From WLJO01 sp945889085 (GTDB lineage Bacteria > Actinomycetota > Acidimicrobiia > Acidimicrobiales > Ilumatobacteraceae), in NCBI GenBank assembly GCA_945889085.1, contig CAMDBM010000018.1:1-53811 (forward strand): 53,811 bases of DNA. Direction: 5' to 3'. This document shows positions 26,154 to 33,643 of the stretch, piece after piece (within the stretch, counting starts at the first letter, position 1; each line of letters begins with the position of its first letter). The position numbers were made by a program, and so were the translations under genes. The notes under the pieces were generated by a model. It saw nothing but the letters and a program-made list of their open reading frames with translations, had not been told where the DNA came from and searched no databases.

Positions 26154-26371
26154 CAGGCCACCGTCCAGTTCGAAATCGTCGTTCCCACCGCATCAAGCTC
26201 GAACGACGGGTTGCGCAACAGGTTGCCGCCCTTGCCCTTGCCCTTGCGGCGTTCGTGCCCGGGATCGTTCGGGAGCAACGCGTGGGCTGCCGGCGTACCA
26301 GCAACCGTTCCGAGGAGCGCCAGGCCGGCAGCGGCGACACCACCGATTGCTGTTCGCCGGGAAATCTCCAT
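26153..26371 (-). CDS. Tat-type signal peptide and start of a beta-sandwich domain, cut off by TGATG
   Basis: A frame of 72 residues starts at ATG 26371 with MEISRRTAIGGVAAAGLALL, a twin-arginine-like signal (SRRTAI) with a cleavage site near PAAHA. A basic stretch (ERRKGKGKGG) and NLLRNPSFELDAVGTTISNW follow; NLLxNPSFE and NWTV are the first strands of DUF642/CBM-like domains. It stops at TGA 26153-26155. The expected continuation (SGVVTYDL) is found in the next gene, after the ubiquitin segment. Adding one G in GCCTGATG would fuse both into a secreted protein of about 270 residues. As read, translation may be coupled through TGATG. Confidence 0.62.
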   Translation of the reverse strand: MEISRRTAIGGVAAAGLALLGTVAGTPAAHALLPNDPGHERRKGKGKGGNLLRNPSFELDAVGTTISNWTVA

Positions 26372-26432
26372 ACCCGTTATTAGCTGGTCCGACACGTTGG
26401 AACTCCTTGGTCCGGCGAACCAACATGGGGGA

Positions 26433-28124
26433 ATGCGCATCCGCACCCGCGAGGACGTCCTCGCCGAACTCACTGCTCCCGGTCAGCCCTACGAGCTCGA
26501 GACCGTCGAACGGGACGGGCGCACCTTCCGGGTGTTCAAGAACGCGCCGTGCTCACTGCGACAGCTGTTCGAGGAGACGGTGAGCGATGCCGAGTTCCTC
26601 GTGTACGAGGAGGAACGCCTCACCTTTGCCGAGACGTACCGGCAGGCCTCACGCCTCGCTCATCTACTCGTCAACACCTACGGTGTCGGCAAGGGTGACC
26701 GCGTGGCGATCTCGATGCGCAACTACCCCGAGTGGATCATCTCGTTCATGGCGGTCACCAGCGTTGGCGCGATTGCTGTGGCGATGAACGCGCTCTGGCA
26801 ACCCGACGAAATGGAGTACGGCCTGCGCGACTGCGGGGCCAAGGTGCTCATCGTGGACCAGGAGCGCCTGATGCGGGTCTCGGCCGCACTCTCGGCCGCG
26901 GACGTGGACACCCTCGTTACCCGACGTGCGCTCAACCCGCACGTACTCCCCGCCCGCACCGAGGTGTATGCATCGGCGCTGGAGAGGGTTCCGGCAGACA
27001 CGCCGATGCCCGTTGCGAACATCGACCCGGACGACCCAGCGATCATCTTCTACACATCGGGCTCGACGGGCTACCCGAAAGGTGTCGTCTCGTCGCACCG
27101 TGCGGTACTCAGCGCGCTGTTCTCTTGGGAACTTGATGGCACCGCCATCGGCCTGGAGCGCAGTTTTACCCTCGCGCCGCCCGCTGCGCAAGCAGCGACA
27201 CTGCTCGGAATCCCGCTGTTCCACGTCACCGCATCGCATGCCGTATTCCTCTCGTCGTACCGGGCGCAGCGCAAGATCGTTTGTATGTACAAGTGGGATC
27301 CCGAGAAGGCTGCCGAGCTCATCGAGGTGGAGAAGATCAGTGCATTCACGGGACCGCCTGCGGTAACACACGATCTCGTCAACGAGGCACGACGCACCAA
27401 TCGGGACCTCTCGTCGCTGCGAGTAGTGGGTGGTGGCGGAGCCGCTCGTGCTCCCGAGCAGGTGCGACAGATCGACGCAACACTCGAGTCTGCAACGCCG
27501 AACACGGGCTGGGGAATGACCGAGACCAACGCCATCGGCGTGTTCATCGTGGGCGACGAATACCTGGAGCGCCCCGCTAGCTCGGGCCGCTGCTCTGCCG
27601 TGCTCGAATTGCGCATCATCGACGAGGCCGGCAGCGAGGTGCCGGCCGGCGAACGCGGCGAACTGCTCATCCGCGGAACGTCGATGTTCGATGGTTACTG
27701 GAACCGGCCTGAGGTGAACGACGAGGTGTTCCTGCCCGGTGGCTGGTTCCGCACCGGCGACGTGGCCTATCTGGATGATGCCGGGTACTTGTTCATCGTG
27801 GACCGCATCAAGGACCTCATCATTCGCGGCGGCGAGAACATCGGTTGCGGCCACGTGGAGGCGGCCCTGCTGATGCACCCCTTGGTGCGCGAGGCCGCCG
27901 TGTACTCAGTTCCCGACGAGCGACTTGGCGAGGAGGTTGGCGCAACCGTGTACGCGGAACCCGGCCTCGACGTGGACGACCTTCGCGCGTTCCTCCAGGG
28001 TCACCTCGCGAAGTTCGAGGTACCCCGCTACGTCCTAGCCGTCACCGAGCCACTCCCGCGCACGGCGTCGGGCAAGATCCTCAAGCGCGAACTGCGCGAG
28101 GAAGCAATCAGCAAACTGCTTTAG
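26433..28124 (+). CDS. Acyl-CoA synthetase (ANL superfamily, class I adenylate-forming)
   Basis: This 563-residue protein activates a carboxylic acid with ATP and CoA. Motifs in order are the P-loop-like YTSGSTGYPKGVV, the A5 segment GWGMTE, A7-A8 WFRTGDVAYLDDAGYLFIVDR, IIRGGENIG and the C-terminal Lys motif PRTASGKILKREL. FKNAPCSLRQLFE at the N-terminus is common in actinobacterial fatty-acid ligases. ATG 26433 follows GGGGGA and is where homology starts; the longer frame overlaps the divergent Tat/ubiquitin genes. It may feed the crotonase and CoA-transferase nearby. The last 4 bases overlap the convergent regulator gene. Confidence 0.92.
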   Translation: MRIRTREDVLAELTAPGQPYELETVERDGRTFRVFKNAPCSLRQLFEETVSDAEFLVYEEERLTFAETYRQASRLAHLLVNTYGVGKGDRVAISMRNYPEWIISFMAVTSVGAIAVAMNALWQPDEMEYGLRDCGAKVLIVDQERLMRVSAALSAADVDTLVTRRALNPHVLPARTEVYASALERVPADTPMPVANIDPDDPAIIFYTSGSTGYPKGVVSSHRAVLSALFSWELDGTAIGLERSFTLAPPAAQAATLLGIPLFHVTASHAVFLSSYRAQRKIVCMYKWDPEKAAELIEVEKISAFTGPPAVTHDLVNEARRTNRDLSSLRVVGGGGAARAPEQVRQIDATLESATPNTGWGMTETNAIGVFIVGDEYLERPASSGRCSAVLELRIIDEAGSEVPAGERGELLIRGTSMFDGYWNRPEVNDEVFLPGGWFRTGDVAYLDDAGYLFIVDRIKDLIIRGGENIGCGHVEAALLMHPLVREAAVYSVPDERLGEEVGATVYAEPGLDVDDLRAFLQGHLAKFEVPRYVLAVTEPLPRTASGKILKRELREEAISKLL

Positions 28125-28453
28125 TCACTAAGCGAGCCGGCGGAGTCGCTCCACCCGCTCGTCATCCCCCACCGGGGCTTAGCCAACGGCTCAGGCTCAT
28201 AGGGCAATGCCTCGGCGAGTTCGAGCACCTGAACGAGTATCCGTCCCTGTTCTGCGGGATCAAGCCGCGGCACAAAGCGCACCTCCAGGCCGAGCGCGTC
28301 CAGAATTCGCGATACCGCCTGAAGACCGGGATCCCGGTGTCCGCGCTCGTAAGCACTCAGTACAGACGCTGGGATGCCGGCGGCCGTGGCCACCTCGGCC
28401 TGCTTTCGACCCGCCCGGATCCGCAGTTCCCGGAGTGTTGCACCGCTGATCAC
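28121..28453 (-). CDS. XRE-family helix-turn-helix regulator
   Basis: This is a 110-residue protein. The N-terminal HTH is clear: LRELRIRAGRKQAEVATAAG, IPASVLSAYERGHRDPGLQ. The C-terminal 45 residues are acidic and Pro-rich with no known domain. Start is GTG 28453. An 18-base near-palindrome lies at 28462-28479, directly upstream, and is the likely autoregulatory operator. Size and operator resemble antitoxin-type regulators, but no toxin gene is adjacent: the neighbours are an acyl-CoA ligase (convergent) and an SDR gene upstream. Confidence 0.85.
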   Translation of the reverse strand: MISGATLRELRIRAGRKQAEVATAAGIPASVLSAYERGHRDPGLQAVSRILDALGLEVRFVPRLDPAEQGRILVQVLELAEALPYEPEPLAKPRWGMTSGWSDSAGSLSD

Positions 28454-28461
28454 GGGTTCAT

Positions 28462-28479
28462 CTTGGCGAATTCGCTAAG
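28462..28479 (-). promoter_or_regulatory. Near-palindromic operator of the XRE gene
   Basis: CTTGGCGAATTCGCTAAG is an 18-base palindrome with one mismatched pair (8 of 9). It lies 8 bases upstream of the GTG of the XRE gene, where a repressor would block ribosome loading or transcription. It is also 15 bases downstream of the SDR stop at 28494. Confidence 0.6.
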
Positions 28480-28493
28480 AATCGGCCAGCGGT

Positions 28494-29294
28494 TCAGACG
28501 AGCATCGTGCCGCCGTCGCACGAGATGACCTCGCCAACGGTGAAGGCGCCCGCACGGGAACTGAGGAAGATGGCGAGGCCAGCGATGTCCTCCGGGGTGC
28601 CGACACGGCCACGGGGGTTGCCCCGGCCGACGGCGTCCCAGTTCGTGTTCTCGACGTCACCGCCGCCGCCAACACCGGTGCTCAGCATCCAGGTGGGAAA
28701 CGGTCCAGGTGCGATGGCATTCACGATCACGTTGCGCGGGCCGAGGTGCGCCGCAAGCAACTTGGTGAGCGAGTGGAGTGCCGCCTTCGACGGTCCGTAG
28801 GAGAACGTGCTGAACACCGCGTTGCGCAGTCCGTCGATGGAGCCAATGTTGATGACGCGGGCGGGATCGTCGTTCGTGGCGCGCTTCTCGAGCAGCGGCA
28901 GCAACTTCTGCGTGAGGAAGAACGGACCCTTCACGTTGGTGTCCATCACCTTGTCCCAGCCCACCTCGGGGAACTCGTCGAGGGGCGCACCCCAGGAAAC
29001 ACCGGCGTTGTTGACGAGGATGTCGAGGTGTTCCTCACGTTCGCGCATCGCAGCAGTGAGCGACTCGACGCCGGGAAGGTCCGACAGGTTGGCGGGCAGG
29101 GAGATGCACTCGCCGCCGTACACCTCGCTGAGACGCTGAGCAGTCGCGTTGCACTGGTCGGCCTTGCGGGAACTCACGTACACCTTCGCCCCGTTGGCGA
29201 GGTAGCCGGCGGCAATCATCTCGCCGATACCGCGCGAACCGCCGGTAACGAGGGCAACTTTGCCCTTCACCGAAAAGAGTGAGTTGATGTCCAT
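28494..29294 (-). CDS. Short-chain dehydrogenase/reductase (SDR)
   Basis: This 266-residue classical SDR has TGGSRGIG (about 16-23), VSSRKAD after the second strand (Arg favours NADPH), NNAG, a catalytic Ser in NIGSIDG and YGPSK as the Tyr/Lys pair. It ends SCDGGTMLV. A Gly-rich loop (STGVGGGGD) extends the substrate lid. ATG 29294 follows GAGGTGTGCC; starts further upstream lack a ribosome site. Substrate unknown. Confidence 0.9.
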   Translation of the reverse strand: MDINSLFSVKGKVALVTGGSRGIGEMIAAGYLANGAKVYVSSRKADQCNATAQRLSEVYGGECISLPANLSDLPGVESLTAAMREREEHLDILVNNAGVSWGAPLDEFPEVGWDKVMDTNVKGPFFLTQKLLPLLEKRATNDDPARVINIGSIDGLRNAVFSTFSYGPSKAALHSLTKLLAAHLGPRNVIVNAIAPGPFPTWMLSTGVGGGGDVENTNWDAVGRGNPRGRVGTPEDIAGLAIFLSSRAGAFTVGEVISCDGGTMLV

Positions 29295-29371
29295 GGCACA
29301 CCTCGTGATGTCTGAGTACTGGATCGAAGAACCGGGCAGACGCATCAACGCCGCACGTCAAGGCTAGGGGG

Positions 29372-30172
29372 TTACCCGGTGCGCAGGTCCTTGGTGTTCA
29401 TGGCCATGATCCGAACCGCTACGTGGCGCGGCAGCAGTCTGCTCATAAGCACCGAGGCGAACTTGTTGGTGCGGCCCGGCACCACTCTGGGGCCCTTGCC
29501 AAGTGCAGCAAGTGTCTCGCTCACCACGGCATCGGGAGACAACGTGCCGGGTGCCCGTTTGGTTTTCACCTTGGCGAGATTCGGGTCGGCGATCGCGCCG
29601 GCCGCCGAGCCGATCACGTGTACACCGTGCCTGCCGAACTCCTGCCAGAGCCCCTCGGCCAGCACGAGGTCGAATGCCTTGGTGGCCGCATAGGTGGTGA
29701 GCATTGGCGTTCCCTGCAGGCCGGCCATCGACGCCATCACCACCATGCCGCCACGGCCGCGCGCAGCCATCGGCGGGAGGAAGCGGCGCGCGAGCTGCAG
29801 CGTGCCACGACAGTTCACCGCAATCGCCTGGTCGAGATCTGCAGGTGCGATCTCGGAGAACTGACCGATCGGCACGAACGCCGCGTTCGCCACGATGAAC
29901 CCGACCTCGCGCTCACCCACCGCATCGGCGATCTGATCAATCGCGTCGGGTGCACCCATGTCCAGTGCCAGCACGGCAGTCTCGACTCCATGCGCTTCGC
30001 GCAGTTCACCAGCGGTTTGCTGCAGCGCTGCTTCCTTGCGTGCCACCAGCATGAGGTTCAGCCCGCGACGGGCAAGTTCGGTTGCGAACGCCCGCCCGAG
30101 GCCTTCCGATGCTCCCGCCACAACAGCCCACGGGCCGTACCGTTTGCGGAAGTCCGGGTCTGATCGGCTCAC
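29372..30172 (-). CDS. Short-chain dehydrogenase/reductase (SDR)
   Basis: This 266-residue SDR has AGASEGLG as nucleotide-binding motif, VARKEAAL after the second strand, NAAF in place of NNAG, catalytic Ser in VMASMAG and YAATK. It looks like the DltE/YqjQ-type group. The C-terminal end (MSRLLPRHVAVRIMAMNT) is amphipathic. It overlaps the upstream EXPERA gene by four bases (GTGA), so the two are translated as a pair. Substrate unknown; pairing with an EXPERA protein hints at a lipid or sterol-like substrate. Confidence 0.88.
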   Translation of the reverse strand: MSRSDPDFRKRYGPWAVVAGASEGLGRAFATELARRGLNLMLVARKEAALQQTAGELREAHGVETAVLALDMGAPDAIDQIADAVGEREVGFIVANAAFVPIGQFSEIAPADLDQAIAVNCRGTLQLARRFLPPMAARGRGGMVVMASMAGLQGTPMLTTYAATKAFDLVLAEGLWQEFGRHGVHVIGSAAGAIADPNLAKVKTKRAPGTLSPDAVVSETLAALGKGPRVVPGRTNKFASVLMSRLLPRHVAVRIMAMNTKDLRTG

Positions 30173-30768
30173 GACTGGTCAGACGCCACCGGCTGCTCGT
30201 CGGTTGCCAGTACCGACTCGACTGCAGCAACGGGAACCGTGAACGGATGGGCAGAGCCACCGACACGCCAGACAACGAGGATCGGGAAGATCAGCCACGA
30301 GAGGTTGGCGCCGATCACGAGCGGCAGGTGATCCGTTCGGTACTTCCCGAACGCCTCCTCGTTGAGGATGATGCAGACGATCGTGAACATCATCGTCGCC
30401 CACACGATTGCCGGCAGTCGGATCCAGTCCCGGCCCCGGATGAACGCATAGATCGCGATTGCGTAGAACGGCCCGAATACGTAGACGTCGAAGAACATGG
30501 TGACCATCCAGAACGGCGGGCGGGCCATGAGCAGCGGGTCGTAGCTCCTCCCGTACCAGTGGATCAGCCTCACGACGGGTTCGGGAGGCCACACCGGGTA
30601 CTTGAAGTTCGAGGTGTCCTTGATGAGGATGCACTCGAGGTCGATCATGTTCGACACGAAGACGAAGTTGAACGTGAAGAACCCGATCAGCGCCATGTCG
30701 AGCCTGCGCCTGCGGAGCGGCACGCTCTCGCGCCCGGTCCTATCGAGTTCGGGCGGTTTCCACGTCAT
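30169..30768 (-). CDS. EXPERA (emopamil-binding-like) integral membrane protein
   Basis: This 199-residue protein has four likely membrane helices. The central region IHWYGRSYDPLLMARPPFW followed by MVTMFFDVYVFG has the spacing of EXPERA proteins (EBP sterol isomerase, TMEM97, TM6SF2): conserved His, Asp and Pro-x-Trp with acidic residues in helices; NEEAFG lies in the third. In eukaryotes such proteins isomerise sterol double bonds or bind sterols. The bacterial role is not known. ATG 30768 fits the start of homology; the longer frame to 30870 has no support. It is followed with overlap by the SDR at 29372 and diverges from the SDR at 30860. Confidence 0.75.
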   Translation of the reverse strand: MTWKPPELDRTGRESVPLRRRRLDMALIGFFTFNFVFVSNMIDLECILIKDTSNFKYPVWPPEPVVRLIHWYGRSYDPLLMARPPFWMVTMFFDVYVFGPFYAIAIYAFIRGRDWIRLPAIVWATMMFTIVCIILNEEAFGKYRTDHLPLVIGANLSWLIFPILVVWRVGGSAHPFTVPVAAVESVLATDEQPVASDQS

Positions 30769-30859
30769 CAGTCCCACGGACTGGAAACTGTAGTGGTTTC
30801 GTCGTTGTCCTAAGGTAAGAAGCGGCCACCCACCGATCGCCTCAGGAGCGCGCGACACC

Positions 30860-31621
30860 ATGACCAGCAATCACATCGACCTCACCGGCCACATCGCACT
30901 GGTCACTGGCGCGTCGTCGGGCCTCGGACTGCGCTTCGCACAGGTGCTCGCCGAGGCCGGCGCCACGGTTGCCTGCGCGAGTCGCCGTATCGAGCGTGTC
31001 GAGGCTGTCGCCAAGGACATCAACGCACGCGGTGGCAAGGCGATCGCGATTCCGCTCGACGTTCGCAACGATGCTGCGCTGACCGCCGCATTCGACCGCA
31101 TCGAGGCTGAGGTGGGAACGGTGGACATCCTCGTGAACAACGCTGGCATCCCCGACGCGCAGTTCGCCACCAAGATGTCGACCGAACTTGTGGACGCCGT
31201 GCTCGGTACCAACCTGCGTGCACCGTGGCTGATCTCGTGCGAGTTCGCGCGGCGCCTCATCAAGCTCAAGCAGCCGGGCCGCATCGTCAACATTTCCTCG
31301 ATGGCCGGGTTCGTAACCAACGGGGGCGGCGCGTCGCTGTACGCCGTTACCAAGACCGCAGTGAACCGCATGACCGAAGCGCTCGCGAGTGAGTGGGCCC
31401 CGTTCAACATCAACGTGAACTGCATCGCGCCTGGGGCGTTCGCCTCCGAAATGATGGACGGAATGCTCGAGCGCATGGGCGACATCACCCGTGGCTTCCC
31501 CCGCAAGCGGCTCGGCCAGCCCACCCAGATGGACTCCACCCTGCTCTACCTCGTGGCACCGCAGTCCGAATTCGTCACCGGCACCGTGGTGAAGGTGGAC
31601 GACGGCCAGAGCTCGCGCTGA
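30860..31621 (+). CDS. Short-chain dehydrogenase/reductase (SDR)
   Basis: This 253-residue SDR has TGASSGLG, CASRRIERVE (NADP-type Arg), NNAG, catalytic Ser in NISSMAG, YAVTK and a final VDDGQSSR. It is typical of the FabG-like group. GGAGCG precedes the ATG. It ends 22 bases from the convergent phosphoesterase gene, and CCGGC/GCCGG at 31623-31639 may be a weak shared terminator hairpin. Substrate unknown. Confidence 0.9.
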   Translation: MTSNHIDLTGHIALVTGASSGLGLRFAQVLAEAGATVACASRRIERVEAVAKDINARGGKAIAIPLDVRNDAALTAAFDRIEAEVGTVDILVNNAGIPDAQFATKMSTELVDAVLGTNLRAPWLISCEFARRLIKLKQPGRIVNISSMAGFVTNGGGASLYAVTKTAVNRMTEALASEWAPFNINVNCIAPGAFASEMMDGMLERMGDITRGFPRKRLGQPTQMDSTLLYLVAPQSEFVTGTVVKVDDGQSSR

Positions 31622-31643
31622 GCCGGCCCACCACGCCGGGGGG

Positions 31644-32480
31644 TTACATCCCGTAACGCTTGGCCGGGAAGTCGCCGGAGCCGATCTGGTGGGTCACGAG
31701 GTGTGAGCCGTTCCAGTGGTGTGCGGTGATCGCCGGGGGCTCGTAGTTCCAGGCGCCGTGTGCACCGGGGCGCAGGTCGAACGCCACTGCGTGGGCAACG
31801 CTCGGCGCGGTGGCCACAATGGTTCCCGCCCACCGTCGTGAGATGTTGCGATGAAGGTGACCACACGTCACGCGCTCCACCTGGGGGTTCACTGACACGA
31901 TGCGTTCCATCGCTGCCTGTGCATCGGCGGAAAGTCCCTGCTCATCCATGTGACCGATCCCGGTGGTGAACGGAGGGTGGTGCATGGCGATGATCGTCGG
32001 TCTCTGTGGTTTCTGTTGCAACGTGCGCTCGAGCCACTCCAGTTGATTCGCCGAGAGATCACCACCCGCTTCATGGTCCACGAGCGTGTCGAGGCCGACG
32101 AGCCGGAGCGCACCAATGTCGGCCACGAAGTCGCACGAGGGCCCCTTGCCCAGTTCTCCATGATCGGGGAACACCTCGCGCATGGCCGCACGGTTGTCGT
32201 GGTTCCCCGGCATGAGGTACAGCGGCATCCCAGCAGTCACGATCGGCGCGAGCAACACCTTGAGGTGGTCGTACTGGTTCACCCTGCCCTCGTTGACAAG
32301 ATCACCCGTGATGAGCACAGCGTCCGGCCTCACCGTGAGCTGGCGAACGGTCTCCACAGCAGCACGGAGGAACGACGACGTGTCGATCTCGTTGTGGCAC
32401 AGCCGCGCGTTGGCGACGATATGGGTGTCGGTGAGCTGGACGATCAGTGTTGACAGGTTCCTTGATGCTTGGGGCGCCAT
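31644..32480 (-). CDS. Metallophosphoesterase (CpdA-like cyclic nucleotide phosphodiesterase family)
   Basis: This 278-residue calcineurin-like protein has all metal-site blocks in order: QLTDTH (D18, H20), ITGDLVNEG, MPGNHD, AMHHPPF and CGHLHRN. This set binds two divalent metals and is typical of class III 3',5'-cAMP phosphodiesterases and relatives such as GpdQ. Cyclic AMP or a phosphodiester is the likely substrate. ATG 32480 is placed where homology starts. It lies 24 bases downstream of the LLM gene on the same strand and may be the last gene of that operon. Confidence 0.88.
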   Translation of the reverse strand: MAPQASRNLSTLIVQLTDTHIVANARLCHNEIDTSSFLRAAVETVRQLTVRPDAVLITGDLVNEGRVNQYDHLKVLLAPIVTAGMPLYLMPGNHDNRAAMREVFPDHGELGKGPSCDFVADIGALRLVGLDTLVDHEAGGDLSANQLEWLERTLQQKPQRPTIIAMHHPPFTTGIGHMDEQGLSADAQAAMERIVSVNPQVERVTCGHLHRNISRRWAGTIVATAPSVAHAVAFDLRPGAHGAWNYEPPAITAHHWNGSHLVTHQIGSGDFPAKRYGM

Positions 32481-32504
32481 GAACCCAGTCTGGCCCAATC
32501 GGGT

Positions 32505-33626
32505 TCAGCTGTCGCGGAGACCCGCGGCGATCAGCTTCGGTCGGAGCACCTTGTCGAACTGATCGAGGCCAGCGAGGTAGTCCACCCACGAGATGCTGAT
32601 GCCGTCGAGGCCCGCATCGGAGAACTGCTTCATACCCGCAACCACCTGATCGGCGGTGCCGACCAGCGGGATGGCGCCGTAGCCGGCGATGAGGTTGGAG
32701 GCCATGGACTCCCAGCCGTCGCCGAGCGCGCTCTCGGAATTGGGTACGAGCGTGTCGAGCAGGTTGCGCACGCCTTCCCAGTCGCCCTTCTCCTTCACGT
32801 ACTTGTCGCGGTACGCAACGGCCTCCTCCTCGGTGTCACGGCACACGATGTACCCCTGACCGAACACGAGGATGTCCCGCCCGTAGGTCTCGCGAGCGAG
32901 CTTCTTCACGCCCGCGGCGATCTGGCCTGCGGTCTCGATGTTCGGTGCCACCACGAAGTTCACGTCGCAGTGCTTGGCTGCGAAGTGCTGGCCGCGCTCG
33001 CTGTTCCCGGCGGACATGAGCACGGGGTGCGGATTCTGGACGGGCTTGGGCTCGGAGTACGCGTTGGGCACGTCGAAGTACGGGCCCGCGTAGTCGAAGA
33101 ACCCCTCCTTGGTCCAGAGGTCCTTGCAGACATTCACCCAGTCCTCGGCGTACTCGTAACGCTCGTCGTGACCGCGCTGGGGCACGCCGAACATGTTGAT
33201 CTCTTTGTCGTTCCAGCCCGCAACCATGTTGAGACAAAAACGACCGCCGGAGATGTGGTCGATCGTTGCCACTTCCTTCGCGGCACGTACGGGGTGCACG
33301 GTGGGCACGTGGAACGTGGCAAATATGCCGATGTTCTTCGTGACGGCGGCAAGACCGGCGGCCCAGGTGAACGGGTCGAAGTTGCGATGGTTGAAGTTGA
33401 CGTTGCCACCCATCCCGTGCCAGCGCGCAACAGGGATGATGGCCTCAATACCGCAGGCCTCGGCGGCCTGGGCAACCGCAACAGACTCGCTCCACTCGGC
33501 CTTCAGGGACTCGGGCATGTCCGTCATGGCACAGCCATTGCTGACGTTGACGCCAAACACGCCGAGCTTGAGGCGGTTGGGTGACGAGATCAGCGGGTTG
33601 GTGCTGCGGGACTTGCGGGAAGACAT
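32505..33626 (-). CDS. LLM-class flavin-dependent oxidoreductase
   Basis: This 373-residue luciferase-like monooxygenase has the marks of the RutA/SfnG/SsuD side of the family: VARWHGMGG, IGIFATFHVPTVHP, DHISGGRF and NMVAGWNDKEINMFG. It would use reduced flavin and O2, usually from a separate reductase, which is not in the window. The start MSSRKSRSTNPLISSPNRLK is a flexible leader before the first strand (LGVFGVN). It lies 17 bases after the permease gene, the fourth gene of the importer operon, so it probably oxidises the imported compound. Substrate unknown. Confidence 0.9.
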   Translation of the reverse strand: MSSRKSRSTNPLISSPNRLKLGVFGVNVSNGCAMTDMPESLKAEWSESVAVAQAAEACGIEAIIPVARWHGMGGNVNFNHRNFDPFTWAAGLAAVTKNIGIFATFHVPTVHPVRAAKEVATIDHISGGRFCLNMVAGWNDKEINMFGVPQRGHDERYEYAEDWVNVCKDLWTKEGFFDYAGPYFDVPNAYSEPKPVQNPHPVLMSAGNSERGQHFAAKHCDVNFVVAPNIETAGQIAAGVKKLARETYGRDILVFGQGYIVCRDTEEEAVAYRDKYVKEKGDWEGVRNLLDTLVPNSESALGDGWESMASNLIAGYGAIPLVGTADQVVAGMKQFSDAGLDGISISWVDYLAGLDQFDKVLRPKLIAAGLRDS

Positions 33627-33643
33627 GGGATTCTCCTAATGAA

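Noticed and set aside
31623..31639. Shared terminator between convergent SDR and phosphoesterase genes
   Set aside because: The 5-bp stem CCGGC/GCCGG is too short and has no T-tract, so it is mentioned only in the SDR entry.
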